A stretch of 64,000 nucleotides of DNA, taken from assembly GCA_013400975.1 (NCBI GenBank), contig WBMZ01011422.1:1-64000 (forward strand), in the 5' to 3' direction. Shown here piece after piece: positions 24,351-36,203 of this stretch. Position 1 is the stretch's first letter; every line of letters begins with the position of its first letter. Position numbers and translations under genes: made by a program. The notes below the pieces were generated by a model. The model made no database searches. It saw only the letters and a program-made list of their open reading frames with translations, and was not told the DNA's origin. The DNA comes from Atrichornis clamosus (Eukaryota; Chordata; Aves; Passeriformes; Menuridae).

Positions 24351-25529
24351 ATATGATTATGGATATGAAATGTTGGGAAAATTCCCATCTAGGTTCACAA
24401 AGTGAAAATAAATCTCATTCCACTTGCCCTCTCCCCTCTCCTCATTTATTCACAGGACCTGTTTTAGCAGCAGTAGTGACGTGGGTCTAATACAGTCACA
24501 CAGCCAGCTTGCCTGAAATTCCACTTGCCACCATAGGGGAGCTGCAGTAGCACAGACCTTAATGAGGCTCACAACTCTTGCAAACTGAGTTCCAAAAATG
24601 GATTATTTTTTTCCCTTAAGGCAGCAGGGATACAGTCTGTTCCAGATTTCTGATCATACCACACACCTGAAGGACAAAAGGATCTGAGCAACAGAACCTT
24701 AAACTGTATTAATGATAATAAAGTTCCAGACCTCAGAAACAATAGAAGGCAGAGTTTTAATTAAAAAGTTTGAAGATGACACTGGTAGAGGCTGAGAGAT
24801 TTATGACCTGATTTCTCTCTTCCAGTGGAACCAAGCATCTGCAGCACCTGCTAAAGCTAGTGGGATTCATGGGTGCCCAGCACCTGTGAAAACTAGGTCG
24901 TATTTGTCTTGTCTGCTCTGCAGATGGGGAAGAAGCCACAGAAATACACTTTTTACTAGAAAATCTGTTTTATTGTCTTTTTTTTTGTGGGAGCTGTCTG
25001 TTGACTGATGTATTATTTCTCCCTCTGCTGATATTCCCACAAAATCCAGGACTGAGAGGCATGGGGAGTGTTTACTGTGTTCTTGCGGGTTGCAAATGAC
25101 CCCTCCTGCCCTCTTGTAAGCTGACAGTTGTCCACATGATGGGTTGTACCACACAGCTTTTGGGCTCCAGGAGGCAGGGTTTATCTTGGCAGGACCTGTC
25201 TTTCACCCCTGATTCACCCCCACCCACCAGGCACGTGCTTTTTGCCCTTGGTGTCCTCATAATTCCCCATTGCTCACCCTGGTCTTTCAGAATGACAAAA
25301 TCTCTTTAAGCTGTGAGCACCACCATGGCTCTCCCACCCCAGGAGTGGCAGAAATCCCCAGGCAGAACCCCACTTCCCAGAAAGGCTGCGAGAGCCACTG
25401 GAGCAGTGCAAAGGCTAGACAGGAGGTGGGAGCAGGCCGGTGCCTCAGTGGATTAAACCTCAGGGTGTGCACCTGAAACCCCATCAGGGACATCACTCTA
25501 CTCCAACTCTGAATAGAGCCACTGCATTG

Positions 25530-25565
25530 CCAAAGCTCGTTACCATTTGACGAGCTTTGGTTTTT
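25530..25565 (+). repeat. 11-bp perfect hairpin followed by a T run
   Basis: Arms ccaaagctcgt (25530-25540) and acgagctttgg (25550-25560) with a 9-base loop, then TTTTT at 25561-25565. It has the shape of an intrinsic terminator, and T runs also stop RNA polymerase III. In bird DNA a terminator role is not implied. The stem is too short for a typical microRNA precursor. Confidence 0.85.
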
Positions 25566-26057
25566 ACAGGTCAGCTTTTGACAGAGTTGAGCTTTCAAAG
25601 GTGCCAGGTACACCCTGCTCCCTGCAAGGCTGTTCCCTCTGAAACTGTGGCAGTGGTAGAGAGGGGTTTACACTAACACAGGCCAGGAGAACCCCAGGAT
25701 GTGTCTTTTACACTGAAGGGGTCAGCAGGTTTTCAGGTTGGGCCCAGAGTGCCCTGGCCTGGACAGGAGCTTGAACTGGGGACTCCCAGATTGAATGGAG
25801 TGCACTGGGTTCCTGCTGTTGCTCCAGCAGTGCCTCAGGCTCAACACCCACAGTCCTCCAGATTTCAAGGAGGATGGTAGGTTCATGCTGCCTGTCTGAA
25901 AATGCTGTTTATTTATGAAAAAAGCTTTTCCGTGGAGCTCAAGTGATTTGCCAGTGGCCATGACCTATCTCTATGCCTACAAAGAACCAGCCAGCAGTAA
26001 AGACACATGCTGAAAACCTGCTGGCATGGTGTCTCCCTAAATAAATATATTTTCTCA

Positions 26058-26104
26058 GGTAGCATGAGGACTTTTGCTTACGGTAGCATGAGGGCTTTTG
26101 CTTA
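26058..26104. repeat. 24-bp tandem duplication
   Basis: Two copies of a unit beginning ggtagcatgagg and continuing cttttgctta, with one A/G difference. Confidence 0.92.
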
Positions 26105-26332
26105 GAGTATATTTAATATACTTTACTGCTGACAAGGGTATTCAAAAAAAAGGAGAGGAAATTATTCTCATGATTTACTCTATCTCCAAAAAGACTAACA
26201 GACCAGTTACTGCTGGTCTCCCTATTAGGAGAGGGGGCACAATATTTACAGAGTGCAGTGCTGGATCAACAGGCTACTCCTGACCATAAAACGAGTGGCA
26301 CATTTTTCTTTTAGGCCCTGGCATGTGATAAG

Positions 26333-26365
26333 TGTGGCTGTCAGACCCCTGACAGAACAGCCACA
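26333..26365. repeat. Nested inverted repeat
   Basis: Outer arms tgtggctgt (26333-26341) and acagccaca (26357-26365). A competing inner pair, ctgtcag and ctgacag, lies at 26339-26356. Confidence 0.85.
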
Positions 26366-27722
26366 AAAGACACCCTGAACCTGATAGACACTGGGCAGGA
26401 GCTGCCTGCCAGCTTCCCTCTTCCCCACACACTCAGCTGCCTGCCAGCGGGATTTGTGGCTTTGGAATTTCATCCCTCGGCCCCATGACATTACCTACAA
26501 CAAACTAGAGTGGCATTGCAATTCCCACCATGAAAAAGCATCTATGACACCTTTTCTCCTGCCTCACCTCTTCTTAAAGTGGTGAAAGAAATTAACAGGA
26601 GCACAGGAACACAAGAAATGGGCAGGCATGTGACCCTGATGCCTGTGACTATCTCACTGCTGCACATTGTGGCTCCTGACCAGGATGGCTGTGGCCCTCA
26701 TTATGTTTCAGAGTACTCAGAGGTTTAATGAATATGGTGGCTTGCTAGTCCTCATCCCCTCCCTGCTATTTGGGTTCACACTTCATTAACTGAGAAATGC
26801 CTTTCCTTGGGGGATCATACTTCTTCCTCGTTTCACCCCAGCTCTCAACTCATTTCCAGTCTACTTCTTGCCTGGCCCCGGGCAAAAACAAAGTGATTAT
26901 AGCCTGGATCAGCAGCCAAGGCAGGAAATCGGTATCAGAGATGAGGTTCCATCAAGTTTGGTGACTAATGACTGCAACTTCAGAAATGGAAGAAGTCCCG
27001 CTGTACCAGAGGGAGCTGGTATCCATCAGAGCAGCACCCTGAGAGTGTCAGTACAGCCATCCTCTCCTGACCCTGACAGTTCCACCTCCCTGCCCTCCCC
27101 GTGCTTTTAGCACCTCTGCATTGCTGTACCTCCCTCAGCAGGAATAGCAGCATCCATCACTTCGCTTCCCAGCTTCCAGCTGAGCAGGTAGCTGACTCCT
27201 TGCTGGGAAGGGCCTTGCTACTTTTCCTGCCTCCCACTAAAGATCCATCAGGATGCATTAGCAGACCTCATATGTCAGTTGTTTCTTCAGCCCTGGAGGG
27301 TCCATAGGACCGTTTGGGGTTTTTTTTATCGAAGAGGGTAAGTCCTCAGCTGCACTTGCCCCTTTCTCAGGGTCTTCCCAGCAAAACTGCTGAGGAAGCA
27401 ACAATGTGATGGTGTAGAACCCCAGCATCAGGTCTCCCTCATTTCCCTTGCCATCTCCCCACACACAGCAGGGACCCAGCCTCTCCACAGTCACCAGCAA
27501 AGATGTCACGGTGAACTTGGGGAAACCACTGAGGCCATGTCCAGGACTGAGGTGTAAGGACTAAACCCAAGCACTTCCCAGATGCTGCATGCCCATGATG
27601 CAGCTAAACTGGCCAGACCTGGCAGTGGGTGCCAAGAGGGGCCACAGCCACCCACAGGGAGTGTGGACTCCTGGAGTACCTAGTCCCCTGAACTGGAAAT
27701 GGTGAGGAGAATAAAGCCCTTG

Positions 27723-27892
27723 TGTCATGGTTTGGGAATGGTGCATCCAATTTAGTGCTCCCATTAAAAAGAAAACCATGAGCCATTCCTCCCCATTCCC
27801 CTCTTGTGGGAGAAAAAAGGCAGAGATCACGGGTTGAAATAAGAACAATTTACTGGAAACAACAATGAGATAAAAAAACCAAACACTAACAG
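27723..27892 (+). mobile_element. 5' fragment of a second avian LTR type
   Basis: Starts TGTCATGGTTTGGGAATGG and carries a segment (atcacgggttgaaataaga, near 27827) with the same logic as gggttgagataaaga in copies A-C, followed by acaatttactggaaac. It therefore looks like the first 170 bases of a related but distinct LTR. The remainder is missing: CR1 sequence begins directly at about 27893, and no LTR-like sequence resumes after that CR1 ends. Confidence 0.65.
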
Positions 27893-28070
27893 CAGCGTGT
27901 CCCCCTGTACTTGGTGCTGGTGAGGCCACACCTCGAGTCCTGTGTCCAGTTCTGGGTCCCTCACTACAGGAAAGACACTGAGGTGCTGGAGCATGTCCAG
28001 AGAAGGACAAAGAACCTGGTAAAGGGTCTGGAGCACAAGTCTTGTGAGGAGAAGCTGAGGGAGCTGAGGA

Positions 28071-28433
28071 GTGTTTAACCTGGAGAAAAGGAGGCTCAGA
28101 GGAGACCTTGTCACCCTCTACAACTCCCTGAGAGAAGGCTGTAGCCAGGTGAGGGTTAGTCTCTTCTCCCAGGTAACAAGTGATAGCTCAAGAGCAAATG
28201 GCCTCAAGTTGCACCAGGGCAGGTTTAGATTGGATATTAAAAAAAGTGTCTTCACTGAAAGGGCGGTCAGGCATTGGAACAGGCTGCCCAGGGAAGTGGT
28301 GGAGTCACCATCCCCCAAAGTGTTAAAAAAACATGTGGATATGGCACTTGTGGACATGGTGAACATGGTGAACATGGTGGTGGCTGGGTTAATGGTTGGA
28401 CTCGATGATCTTAGAGGCCTTTCCGAACCTTAA
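28071..28433 (+). pseudogene. CR1 ORF2 C-terminal remnant
   Basis: Roughly 120 codons contain the end of the CR1 ORF2 protein. Landmarks in order are [69 protein letters not shown] and LKKHVDMAL. The tail then holds a DMVNMVNMV expansion from the triplicated 9-bp unit. Upstream ORF2 sequence continues to 27903 but in a different frame: 'LRELGLF' is disrupted near 28065-28075, where a TAA appears. Reverse-transcriptase catalytic residues lie outside the fragment, so it is inactive. Confidence 0.92.
28354..28380. repeat. 9-bp triplication inside CR1
   Basis: acatggtga, acatggtga, acatggtgg in tandem. The normal CR1 has one such segment here, before the ggttaatggttggact block. Confidence 0.9.
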
Positions 28434-28619
28434 CTATTCTATGATTCTAACATCCAGGTACAGGATAGTGCTGCTGCTTCCCCATAGCCTGCCCCCACAC
28501 ATGGATGCACTCTCTGTCTCCTTGCCAGCAGATGCAGAGGACTTATTTCTCACATTGTTGCAGTGGCTACTGCTTCATGCCTCAGGCTCAGCCTCAAACA
28601 TGCCTCAGTTTCCCCACTT

Positions 28620-28651
28620 AGCAATACACAGGATTAGAAATACACAGGATT
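28620..28651. repeat. 16-bp tandem duplication
   Basis: agcaatacacaggatt followed by agaaatacacaggatt, with one mismatch. Confidence 0.9.
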
Positions 28652-29755
28652 TTTGTGCCTCCTCTGGGATGTTTTGCCTCTTTGCTGCATGGCTCTCAGG
28701 GATAGGAACCATCTGCTGGCATGTCTCTCCAGGGCCACACACAGTGGTGCCCCACAGGACCTATTAAGCACGGCTTTGGAGCCAGTTCAGAGTATAAATT
28801 CACATTAGCACCAGGGCAAGCCTGCACACAGCAGACAGAGCTGCAGTGGCCCTGGGTGTTCACCCTTGCCCTCCTGGCCGTGGCACTCCCTGCGTGTGTG
28901 AGCAGGCGGCTCTGGCAGCTCCCCAGCCCTGCCTGAACCACATCAGCATCCCCTGCCTCAGCCTCTGCCACAGAAGAGGCCGGGCTGCTCCTCCCTCACC
29001 CCCAGCTAGGCTGCTTTGCTTTCACCCCCTTGTTCTTTGCTGGATCCCCTCTGGCACAAGGAACTGGACCTGCTCTAAAGACATTGCCTTTTCTAAAGCT
29101 GGGAGACAAAGCCCTTATTTTCAATATACCTCAACAGGGAGTAATCAATCATTTTCAGTTTCTTTGGATTTGCACATCAGGGAGCTTGTTTCTTTTCTTT
29201 CCCCTCAAACACATCATGGGTGGTTTCTCTGCAACAAGCTGGGGAAGGGAGAAAGGCCCTTATTTATTTACTTCCCTATGGAAACATCTCAGATGGCATT
29301 AGTTAACAATGCTATTTTGTGGTGGGGAGATAATATTCTGAGGGGAGGCTCTCTCTCAATGGCCTGAGCTGGGGCATCTGCACATTGTGGGCATTTGCCC
29401 TCCCCAGAGCTGAGTAGAGAAGCAGCGAGGAGATGCCATGAGTCCTCATGGTCTCCTCATGTACAGTACAAAGATTAAATACTTCTACCTGCAGTTGTGA
29501 CATTTGACTGTACAGAAAAGACAAAGCCACACACTGCATACAAGGCCTGCTCTTTTAAACCTGGGTTGGGTTTTTTTGTTTGATTAAGCTCACTCAGACC
29601 ACTGCAGCACCATAAGGGGCTTGAAGCACAATATTCAAATTTGGGCTTTTCCAAAATAAAAGGGAATTTAAAGTTTTAAAGCAGCAATATTTGCATTTAA
29701 ACCCTGGTGGGTCCAGGTTGAAAAGCTGAGATCTCTTGCGCTATGTTCTGTAGAG

Positions 29756-29778
29756 CCTCCCAGCACACTGCTGGGAGG
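29756..29778. repeat. 10-bp perfect inverted repeat, 3-base loop
   Basis: cctcccagca (29756-29765), loop cac, tgctgggagg (29769-29778). It is GC-rich and therefore a stable stem if transcribed. Confidence 0.9.
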
Positions 29779-32700
29779 TCCCCCGGTGCTGCAGGAGGAA
29801 AAGGTGACCATAGCCAGGTGTTTTTCACCACTCTTTGCAACATGGTAATGATCAAATAGCAGGGTGGGCTACATCCTTATAAATCCATGCAGTCTAATCC
29901 CAAGTCTAGCAAGCCACATTCCTGTTTTTCTTTGAACTTGATTTTGTTTCCGTTGTACCCTGTCAGGAGCATTTCCCATTCAGAGGAGGTCAAACAGAAT
30001 CTTTTCAAGTCTCAGCCCACAGAGGATTAAATACTTGGCAACTCTGGGAATAGCAGGAGCTGGGCATGCATGTGTTCCCAGGCAGGATCCCAATCCTGTT
30101 GCTTCCCAGCTTCAGTGGGTGTTTCAGCCTGGTTTAGGCACTGAACCAGCTGCTAAGACCCTGAACTCCTGTCCTGGAGCCAAAACACATTGCCTCATCT
30201 ACCTGGGCTGCTTTCTCAGTGGGTCCATGGGAGATAACTATTCACGGGTAGGCAGTTTCATAAGGAGAAAACAAAGAAAGAAAAGCAACGCCAAAACCAG
30301 TTTTTGGACTACAACCACAGAAAATAAGAGTCGCAGCTCTGAACATAACATCTTGGTACCTCCATAAATGCATGGTCTGACCAGAACCAGAGACGATAAA
30401 TTCTCAGCAACTGCACTGAAATGCCCCACAGTTTGCTGCTTGCAGCATTTGTCTTACAGGTGGGCAGATCACCGCCTCTGAAGCAGTAGAGGAAGCTCAT
30501 CTCAATTCAGTCATGCCCCAGGAAAAAAACTAACAGAAGCATGGCATAGAAAAGAGAAGTGGCAGCACCAGCACATGCTCCTGTGTTTTGCAGTCAGCCC
30601 CATGCACATGATTGCACTGCAGATGCTGCAGACCTACTCATGAACCACGGGGCTCACATGAGAGCTCAGCTCACAGCAGCTCAAGACTTCCCTTGTTTGG
30701 ATATATCCATCTGCAGATACTCAGCTGCTTATAAAGCCTACCAGCTGAAATGTAAAACCTGTGTTAGGCAGCCCAACAGCTTGGCAGCCACTGAGCACCG
30801 ATGTTAAAAACCAAAGGTTTTCCTTCAGACACTTGGCATCACCATGTCTATGGTTGCCTGTCTAAACCTCATTTCAACTTTCCAAGAGTAGGACCTGCTA
30901 TGTAATATGGCCTCAACCCGCTCCCCTCTCAGGCCCTCCTCTTTCTTAGCTTTGGAGAAGCAATTATTAAACTTTTGTTTAGTCTTGGGAAAAGCTGAAA
31001 CGGTGTGAATTTCTTCACCAAGGAAACATGCATGCTGTGTACCCTGGCTTTTGCTGAATTGCAGTTGTGACACAGGCTGCTCTCTGACTTTGGAGAACTT
31101 CCAGAGGTGTCTGGCATTGTTTGGGTGCAGTGTGCATGTGCCCTGGAGAGCAGACACTGAACAAAAGCAGAAGCCCAGTCAGGCTCCCTCTCTTCTCTCC
31201 ACCATTAATTGCACTAAAGCACACGGCAGTTTAACCCCTCTATCAGCTGGGGAACTGCAATGAGAAGCTGCTCTAACACAGGCACAATGCTACAGGTACA
31301 TGGGAACGTTATATTCCAAAATAAACACCTGTAGCACAGAAGTGCTTGTGCATTAGGTTACTGGGCACCAAAAGGTGAAGGACTGCATCCCTTTCCCTTG
31401 GCTACAGATTCAGGCCGAAGAACACAAGCCCTCTTGTGGCTTGTGGACTAAATAAGTTATTCATGAGCCAGCAATTAAAGAAGGTGGGAGCTGTGTGAGA
31501 AGGGACACATCTGTGAGTTGTCCTGTGGGGTTTGTTTTTTGCCTTTGAAAACATTATTCTGTTGGCTCTGATCTTGTGTCAGCTTGCATTTAATTCCTCT
31601 CATATGAAAGCAAGCCACAGAATAACTGAGGCAAAGTCGCCTCACAGGGTTATCTTCATGTGCTTGTGTCCCGGCCCACTAGAGGTGGTGCACAGTATTC
31701 ACAGATGTTGTACTGGGACAGTTCTGTGGCCCTCTGTGGTTTCTTTTTTCTCCATCTGCCCAAGGGGAGAAGCATGATTCTCATCCTTCTTGGCTGTAAC
31801 AGAAGTGGAGGAAAGCGTGACTCCTCTGCCTGGCATTGTTCTCCCTCTGTGATCAGCTCTCTGCCTGCCATGCAAACAGCAGATGTGAGTGAGGGGAGCT
31901 ACTGCCAGGCTGCACGAGATGCACTGGAGGCACTAGAGACACAAGCTGAGTATCGAGTGCTGTAGCAGATGATTTCTGTGACTTGTGAGAGCCATCAGCC
32001 ATTAGGGAGGTAAAGCATGCAGGCAAGTTTTAAACAAAGATCTGGCTTTGTGGTAATTCAGAACAGTATCTGTAGCTCTGCAGAGTTAAAATTACCAGGT
32101 TCATCAGCTCTCAGGCTTCAGGACTTCAAGTCATCCACAAGCTGGAGGCGGGAAAAGTGTCCCTTTGAGGAAGCTGCCTCTTCCTTCAAAGCAGCTGGAG
32201 CTGTGGGTCCTGCTGGCAGGATGGTGCCCCAGCTGACCCATTGGTCTGCTCGGGACAGAAGCTGGGCTTTGATGAGCTGCAAAGCAGAACCATCCCTGCC
32301 TCCTGCTATACAGTAGGGGCTGATGTCAGTGGAAGTTCATGGAAAGTCTGTGATCTCCCAATACAGCTCTTCATGGCCTGCTGATCGCTGTGGGAAGGCG
32401 TCTGATAAGCCAGTGCCTGAGCCTCATCTCCTATATCTCTCTCTCCCTCTGGCATGCCAAGTACAAACAGGGCTCAGACATGATGCTGGTATTGGGTTAA
32501 GGGTTGTCTTGTTCGTTTTTGGCATCTTTTCACATCACTACATTTCTTCATCAGCCCTTGTTCACCCTTCTCAGCGCAAAGTACTTCACAGCCTTAGAAA
32601 CCCAAGTATCTCTATGCTCACTGCACACTGCAGGAGTCACCAGAAATTGTAACCATGTAGATATCACAAACCAGCCTTTCTCTGTGCTCCCCTGCTGCCT

Positions 32701-33751
32701 GTCCGCTTTACAGGAGCTGGTGTGTGAAGCACCACCATCCAGCACTGCTTGCTGACCAGCAGTGGCAAATGGGACACTGCATGTACATGTGTCTGCTCCA
32801 ATTGCTTCCCTCTTTTTAGTCTTCCTTTATGTATAAAGGCTATGGAAGTATCGAATGATAACTAGAACCTTACATTTGTATAATTAAATCAACTTCAACC
32901 AAATGCTTTCTAAGGAAAGAGGAAATAAGGGATGCTTTACAACCTTAAACCTCTTTGTTTTGCCAGAAGATTTCATTATTTAAGGCTTAGTGAAAGAAGG
33001 GGGTGCAGGCTGTCAGCCAAGGGAGCCCTCTTGGCTAGCATTCAGCTTCCCGTGCTTAAAGAGGTTTGATGTGGCCATCGGGAGAGTGTCAGTTCCTATT
33101 GTGGTCATACCCAAAGCCTGGCAAGGAGGGAGGGAGAGGAGGGGAGGCAGACTGCAGACAGTGCCTGGGAGCTTGAGGAGAGTGCGCACAGGCTCGAGTG
33201 GGTGCTGCAGCACTGTAAGTTCAGGAGCCAGAGCCTCACCAGAGGGCACTGAGCTCACAGTGAACTCCTCACATGCTGTCAGCACCACTAGGGTTGCTCC
33301 AGCTGCACTGGGAGGGAGTGAGAACCCTTCTTCCATTGCTATAGGAAAGACGATATAAAGTAAATGTACAACATGCTCTTTTTTGCATTCCAATAAAATA
33401 GATGATTAAGAAGCACAAGGTTGAGACAAACCTCTTGCTTAGGCACACTCAGACTGCAGAAATAGTCAAATGAGACTGACTGTGATGGGGGCAGCAGTGT
33501 TTAAGCCATTGAAAGCTTGTTACTGGGTCTATTCAAGAAGTACTTCTCCCTGTTTCTACCTCTGTCACTAAGACCGACTGCTGGCATACTTCATTTATTG
33601 TCCCCCTGAACAGGAAAGTCTTCAACTTTGCACCAGTGTCAGAGAAAGTGTCTGGTGAGTTCAGACAGCAAAGTAAGTTGTAAGCTGGCACCTCTGGACA
33701 ACCAGCCTGCAGACATTAGCAGCACACAGGATCTCAATTCAGAGCCAGAAA

Positions 33752-33784
33752 ACACAGACACTCACACACACGCTCACACACAAA
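33752..33784. repeat. CA-rich simple repeat
   Basis: Interrupted (CA)n with ACACACACG and CTCACACACA blocks. Confidence 0.8.
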
Positions 33785-34053
33785 AAGCCCCAGGATTTGC
33801 AGATTTTTTGAAGTAATTTCTATGAAAAAACTTGGTTTACCCTCAAGAATCTGTAAGTCTACTCAAAATAATTCTGATGTTGCTAATACTTCAGTCTGAT
33901 GGGCCCTTTGCATGCATCTGAAATCAGTCCAACTGAAGTGGCACAGTACCATTTATCATCTGGTACATGCAAATCATCCCACATTTGGCAAAATCTATGT
34001 TATGATGTAAAAGCTCACTGCAAAGTCAAATTGGTAGCTATCATCAGGGTTGA

Positions 34054-34076
34054 GGTGGTGGTGGTGGTAGTGGTGT
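34054..34076. repeat. (GGT)n microsatellite
   Basis: About seven GGT/GTG triplets with one GTA interruption. Confidence 0.85.
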
Positions 34077-34257
34077 TTATTTTTATATAAGAAGAAACAA
34101 GGTTCTCTTTACATTCCATGCCAAAGGAATGGCAAGCGTTAAGAGCACACAGTTCTTCAGGTTACCAAAAAGGACATAAATGCACACACAGGAATACCTG
34201 TGCAGTCAGGCAGATTTACCTTATTGATATTGGCATTTAGTAACTCAGGCGCAGATT

Positions 34258-34290
34258 AAAAAAAATAAAAAGAAAAAAAGGAAAGAAGAA
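34258..34290. repeat. A-rich low-complexity tract
   Basis: Mostly A with scattered G and T over about 33 bases. Confidence 0.8.
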
Positions 34291-34939
34291 CTACCACCCC
34301 CTCAGAAAATAAATTAAATATCCTGGTCTCCATCTGCTGAAGATTCCTGGAAATCTTTCTAGTCTTTCTTTGGGAAATGCCCCATGATAACTTTATCTGA
34401 AAAAGTACTGAATAAAATGAGGTAGGACATCAGAATCTGGTCTTTTATCCTGCAATTGGATCTACTGCCTTTTGCCCTGTGTGTAACACTCTTGGCACCA
34501 AGAGAGGTCTCCTTAAGGGCAGCCGTCTGTCTGCTCCAACTAACTATAGCACAGGAACTGCAATTATCAACATTTCCATTCCCCAAATTCCTTTGCTGAT
34601 CTCCACTGGGATAGTATTATAGTTATTCTTTGTTTGCAAATATACATACTTTACCAGACTAATTAGCTGGGAACTACATTTAAACTGAAGCCACATGACA
34701 AAATCTTGAGGGTTTTTTTAAACATCATGTTTTCATCACATCATGTTATGAAAAAGTGACCTTCACTCTGTAAGCCTTGGGCACAAATGATTTGTGTTCA
34801 ACAGATGGATGGATAAAGGCTAAATGTGAAATCAACTCAAAAACTTACAGAGAGTAACGTGGGTTACTGTGAAGCCACTTTCCTGAAAAGCCCCTTATGC
34901 TCTTGGTTCCATTGTACTGATAAAGACACAGAGATCAGT

Positions 34940-34981
34940 GCTGGAATTAACTCCAGTTAGCTGGAATTAACTTCATGGTTA
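34940..34981. repeat. About 20-bp imperfect tandem duplication
   Basis: gctggaattaactccagtta followed by gctggaattaacttcatgg. The first unit is itself nearly palindromic (ctggaattaactccag). Confidence 0.8.
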
Positions 34982-36045
34982 CTAAGGCCAGCCTTCCTTC
35001 TAAGAAGTGTCAAAAATATTTTAAAACCTTCTACAAATAAGATACTGTGTTCTTCATGTGTTAATTTTTTAGCAGCCCAGATGCTGCTTCGATGAGATTT
35101 CCATATAACTTGTGTGATTAAGGACTGAGCAAGGATGACTTTTATTTGGGTAATTTTAAAATTAAGCCCTTAAGAATCTGACTAATTTTGAATTCAGTGT
35201 GACTTAATCTCATGCTTTACTCTAAGTACCTGCTTAAGCATATGGCTGAAGTAGGGCTTAGCCAAGATTGGCTGATCCTTGCCATACACAGAAAGGTACA
35301 GCCTGCACAGGGCATCCCCATCTGGTCGTGGTGAAGTTAGAAGTGTACAGCAAAACAGTGAAAGAAGAGCCGACTGCTAATAATTGACATTTGCTCGAAA
35401 GGGTGCTTTCATCCCACACGAAGTCTGCCACATTGCATTGCTATTCTTGAGACTATTGCTGTTTCTGGGACTGACAGGCTGCCAGTTGAAGAGGCCCTCA
35501 GTTGCTCAGGAACAATTAATTGGTGACACTGGCAATTATGTCTGTATTGATCACCTTGCTTTGCAGGTTCATCCAGAGGTAAGTGATAATGATATCGCAC
35601 CATGCTCTCTAGTTATGACAGGACCTGATTTGTGGTCTTCACAGAAATGAGTTTGAGTTCAAATCAACAGTCTGAGAAGCTAAATGAGCAAAGAGGCTCA
35701 TAAGATGTGCAGAGAGGTGGTGAAAATCTCCATTGCAGTGTTCCCGTTCCATGCATGTGTTGTGGTTTAACCCCAAATGGCAACTCAGCCCCACGCAGCT
35801 GCTCGCTCATTTGCTCCTGGCAGGATAAGGGGGAAAACTCCTGGGTTGAGATAAAGACAGAAGCCTTTAAAGGCTAAAGCAAAAGCCATGCACACAAGCA
35901 AAGGAAAACAAGGAATTCTTTCACCACTTCCCATGGGCAAGTGTTCAACTATGTCCAGGAAAGCAGGGCTCTGTCACGTGTAATGGTTACTTGGGAAAAC
36001 AAATGCCATCACTCTGAACATCACCTCCTCCCTTCTTCCCCCAGC

Positions 36046-36053
36046 TTTATATA
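36046..36053 (+). promoter_or_regulatory. TATA box of LTR copy C
   Basis: TTTATATA about 290 bases into the LTR, in the expected U3 promoter position, with AATAAA 158 bases downstream. Confidence 0.6.
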
Positions 36054-36203
36054 CTGGGCATGGCATTCTATGGAATGCAATATCCTTTTGACTAGTTTGG
36101 ATCTGCTGCCCTTGCTATGTTCCCTCACAGTTCTTGTGTATCTACTCACTGGCAGATTGTGGGAAACTGGAAAGGCCTTGGCCCTGTGTAAGCTGTGCTC
36201 AGC

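Larger units (their letters stand above)
22970..27722. other. Non-coding interval
   Basis: Holds a GA-rich tract (24315-24350), two inverted repeats (25530-25560 and 26333-26365) and a 24-bp tandem duplication (26058-26104). GC content rises towards 27 kb. No gene is recognised. Confidence 0.55.
27893..28450 (+). mobile_element. CR1 LINE fragment (sense, complete 3' end)
   Basis: Landmarks in order are ctggtgaggccacacctcga, ccagttctgggtccctcac, gtccagagaaggac, ggtctggagcacaagtc, aggctcagaggagacctt, ttggaacaggctgcccaggg and ggttggactcgatgatctta. It finishes with the CR1 tail ctattctatgattcta at 28435-28449. It is 5'-truncated at about 27893. The frame is broken near 28070, and a 9-bp unit is triplicated at 28354-28380. 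It is the least diverged CR1 in the window by eye. Confidence 0.96.
28451..35757. other. Non-coding interval
   Basis: Contains minor duplications (28620-28651, 34940-34981), a strong hairpin (29756-29778), simple repeats (33752-33784, 34054-34076, 34258-34290) and one exon-like segment (35478-35578). No gene or mobile element is recognised. Confidence 0.55.

Noticed and set aside
27561..28010. 149-codon minus-strand frame
   Set aside because: It crosses unique DNA, the LTR fragment and the start of a sense CR1, so it cannot be one gene.
28596..28620. tRNA-SINE relic at gcctcagtttccccac
   Set aside because: The match is confined to about 16 bases common to many contexts; no promoter boxes or core are seen.
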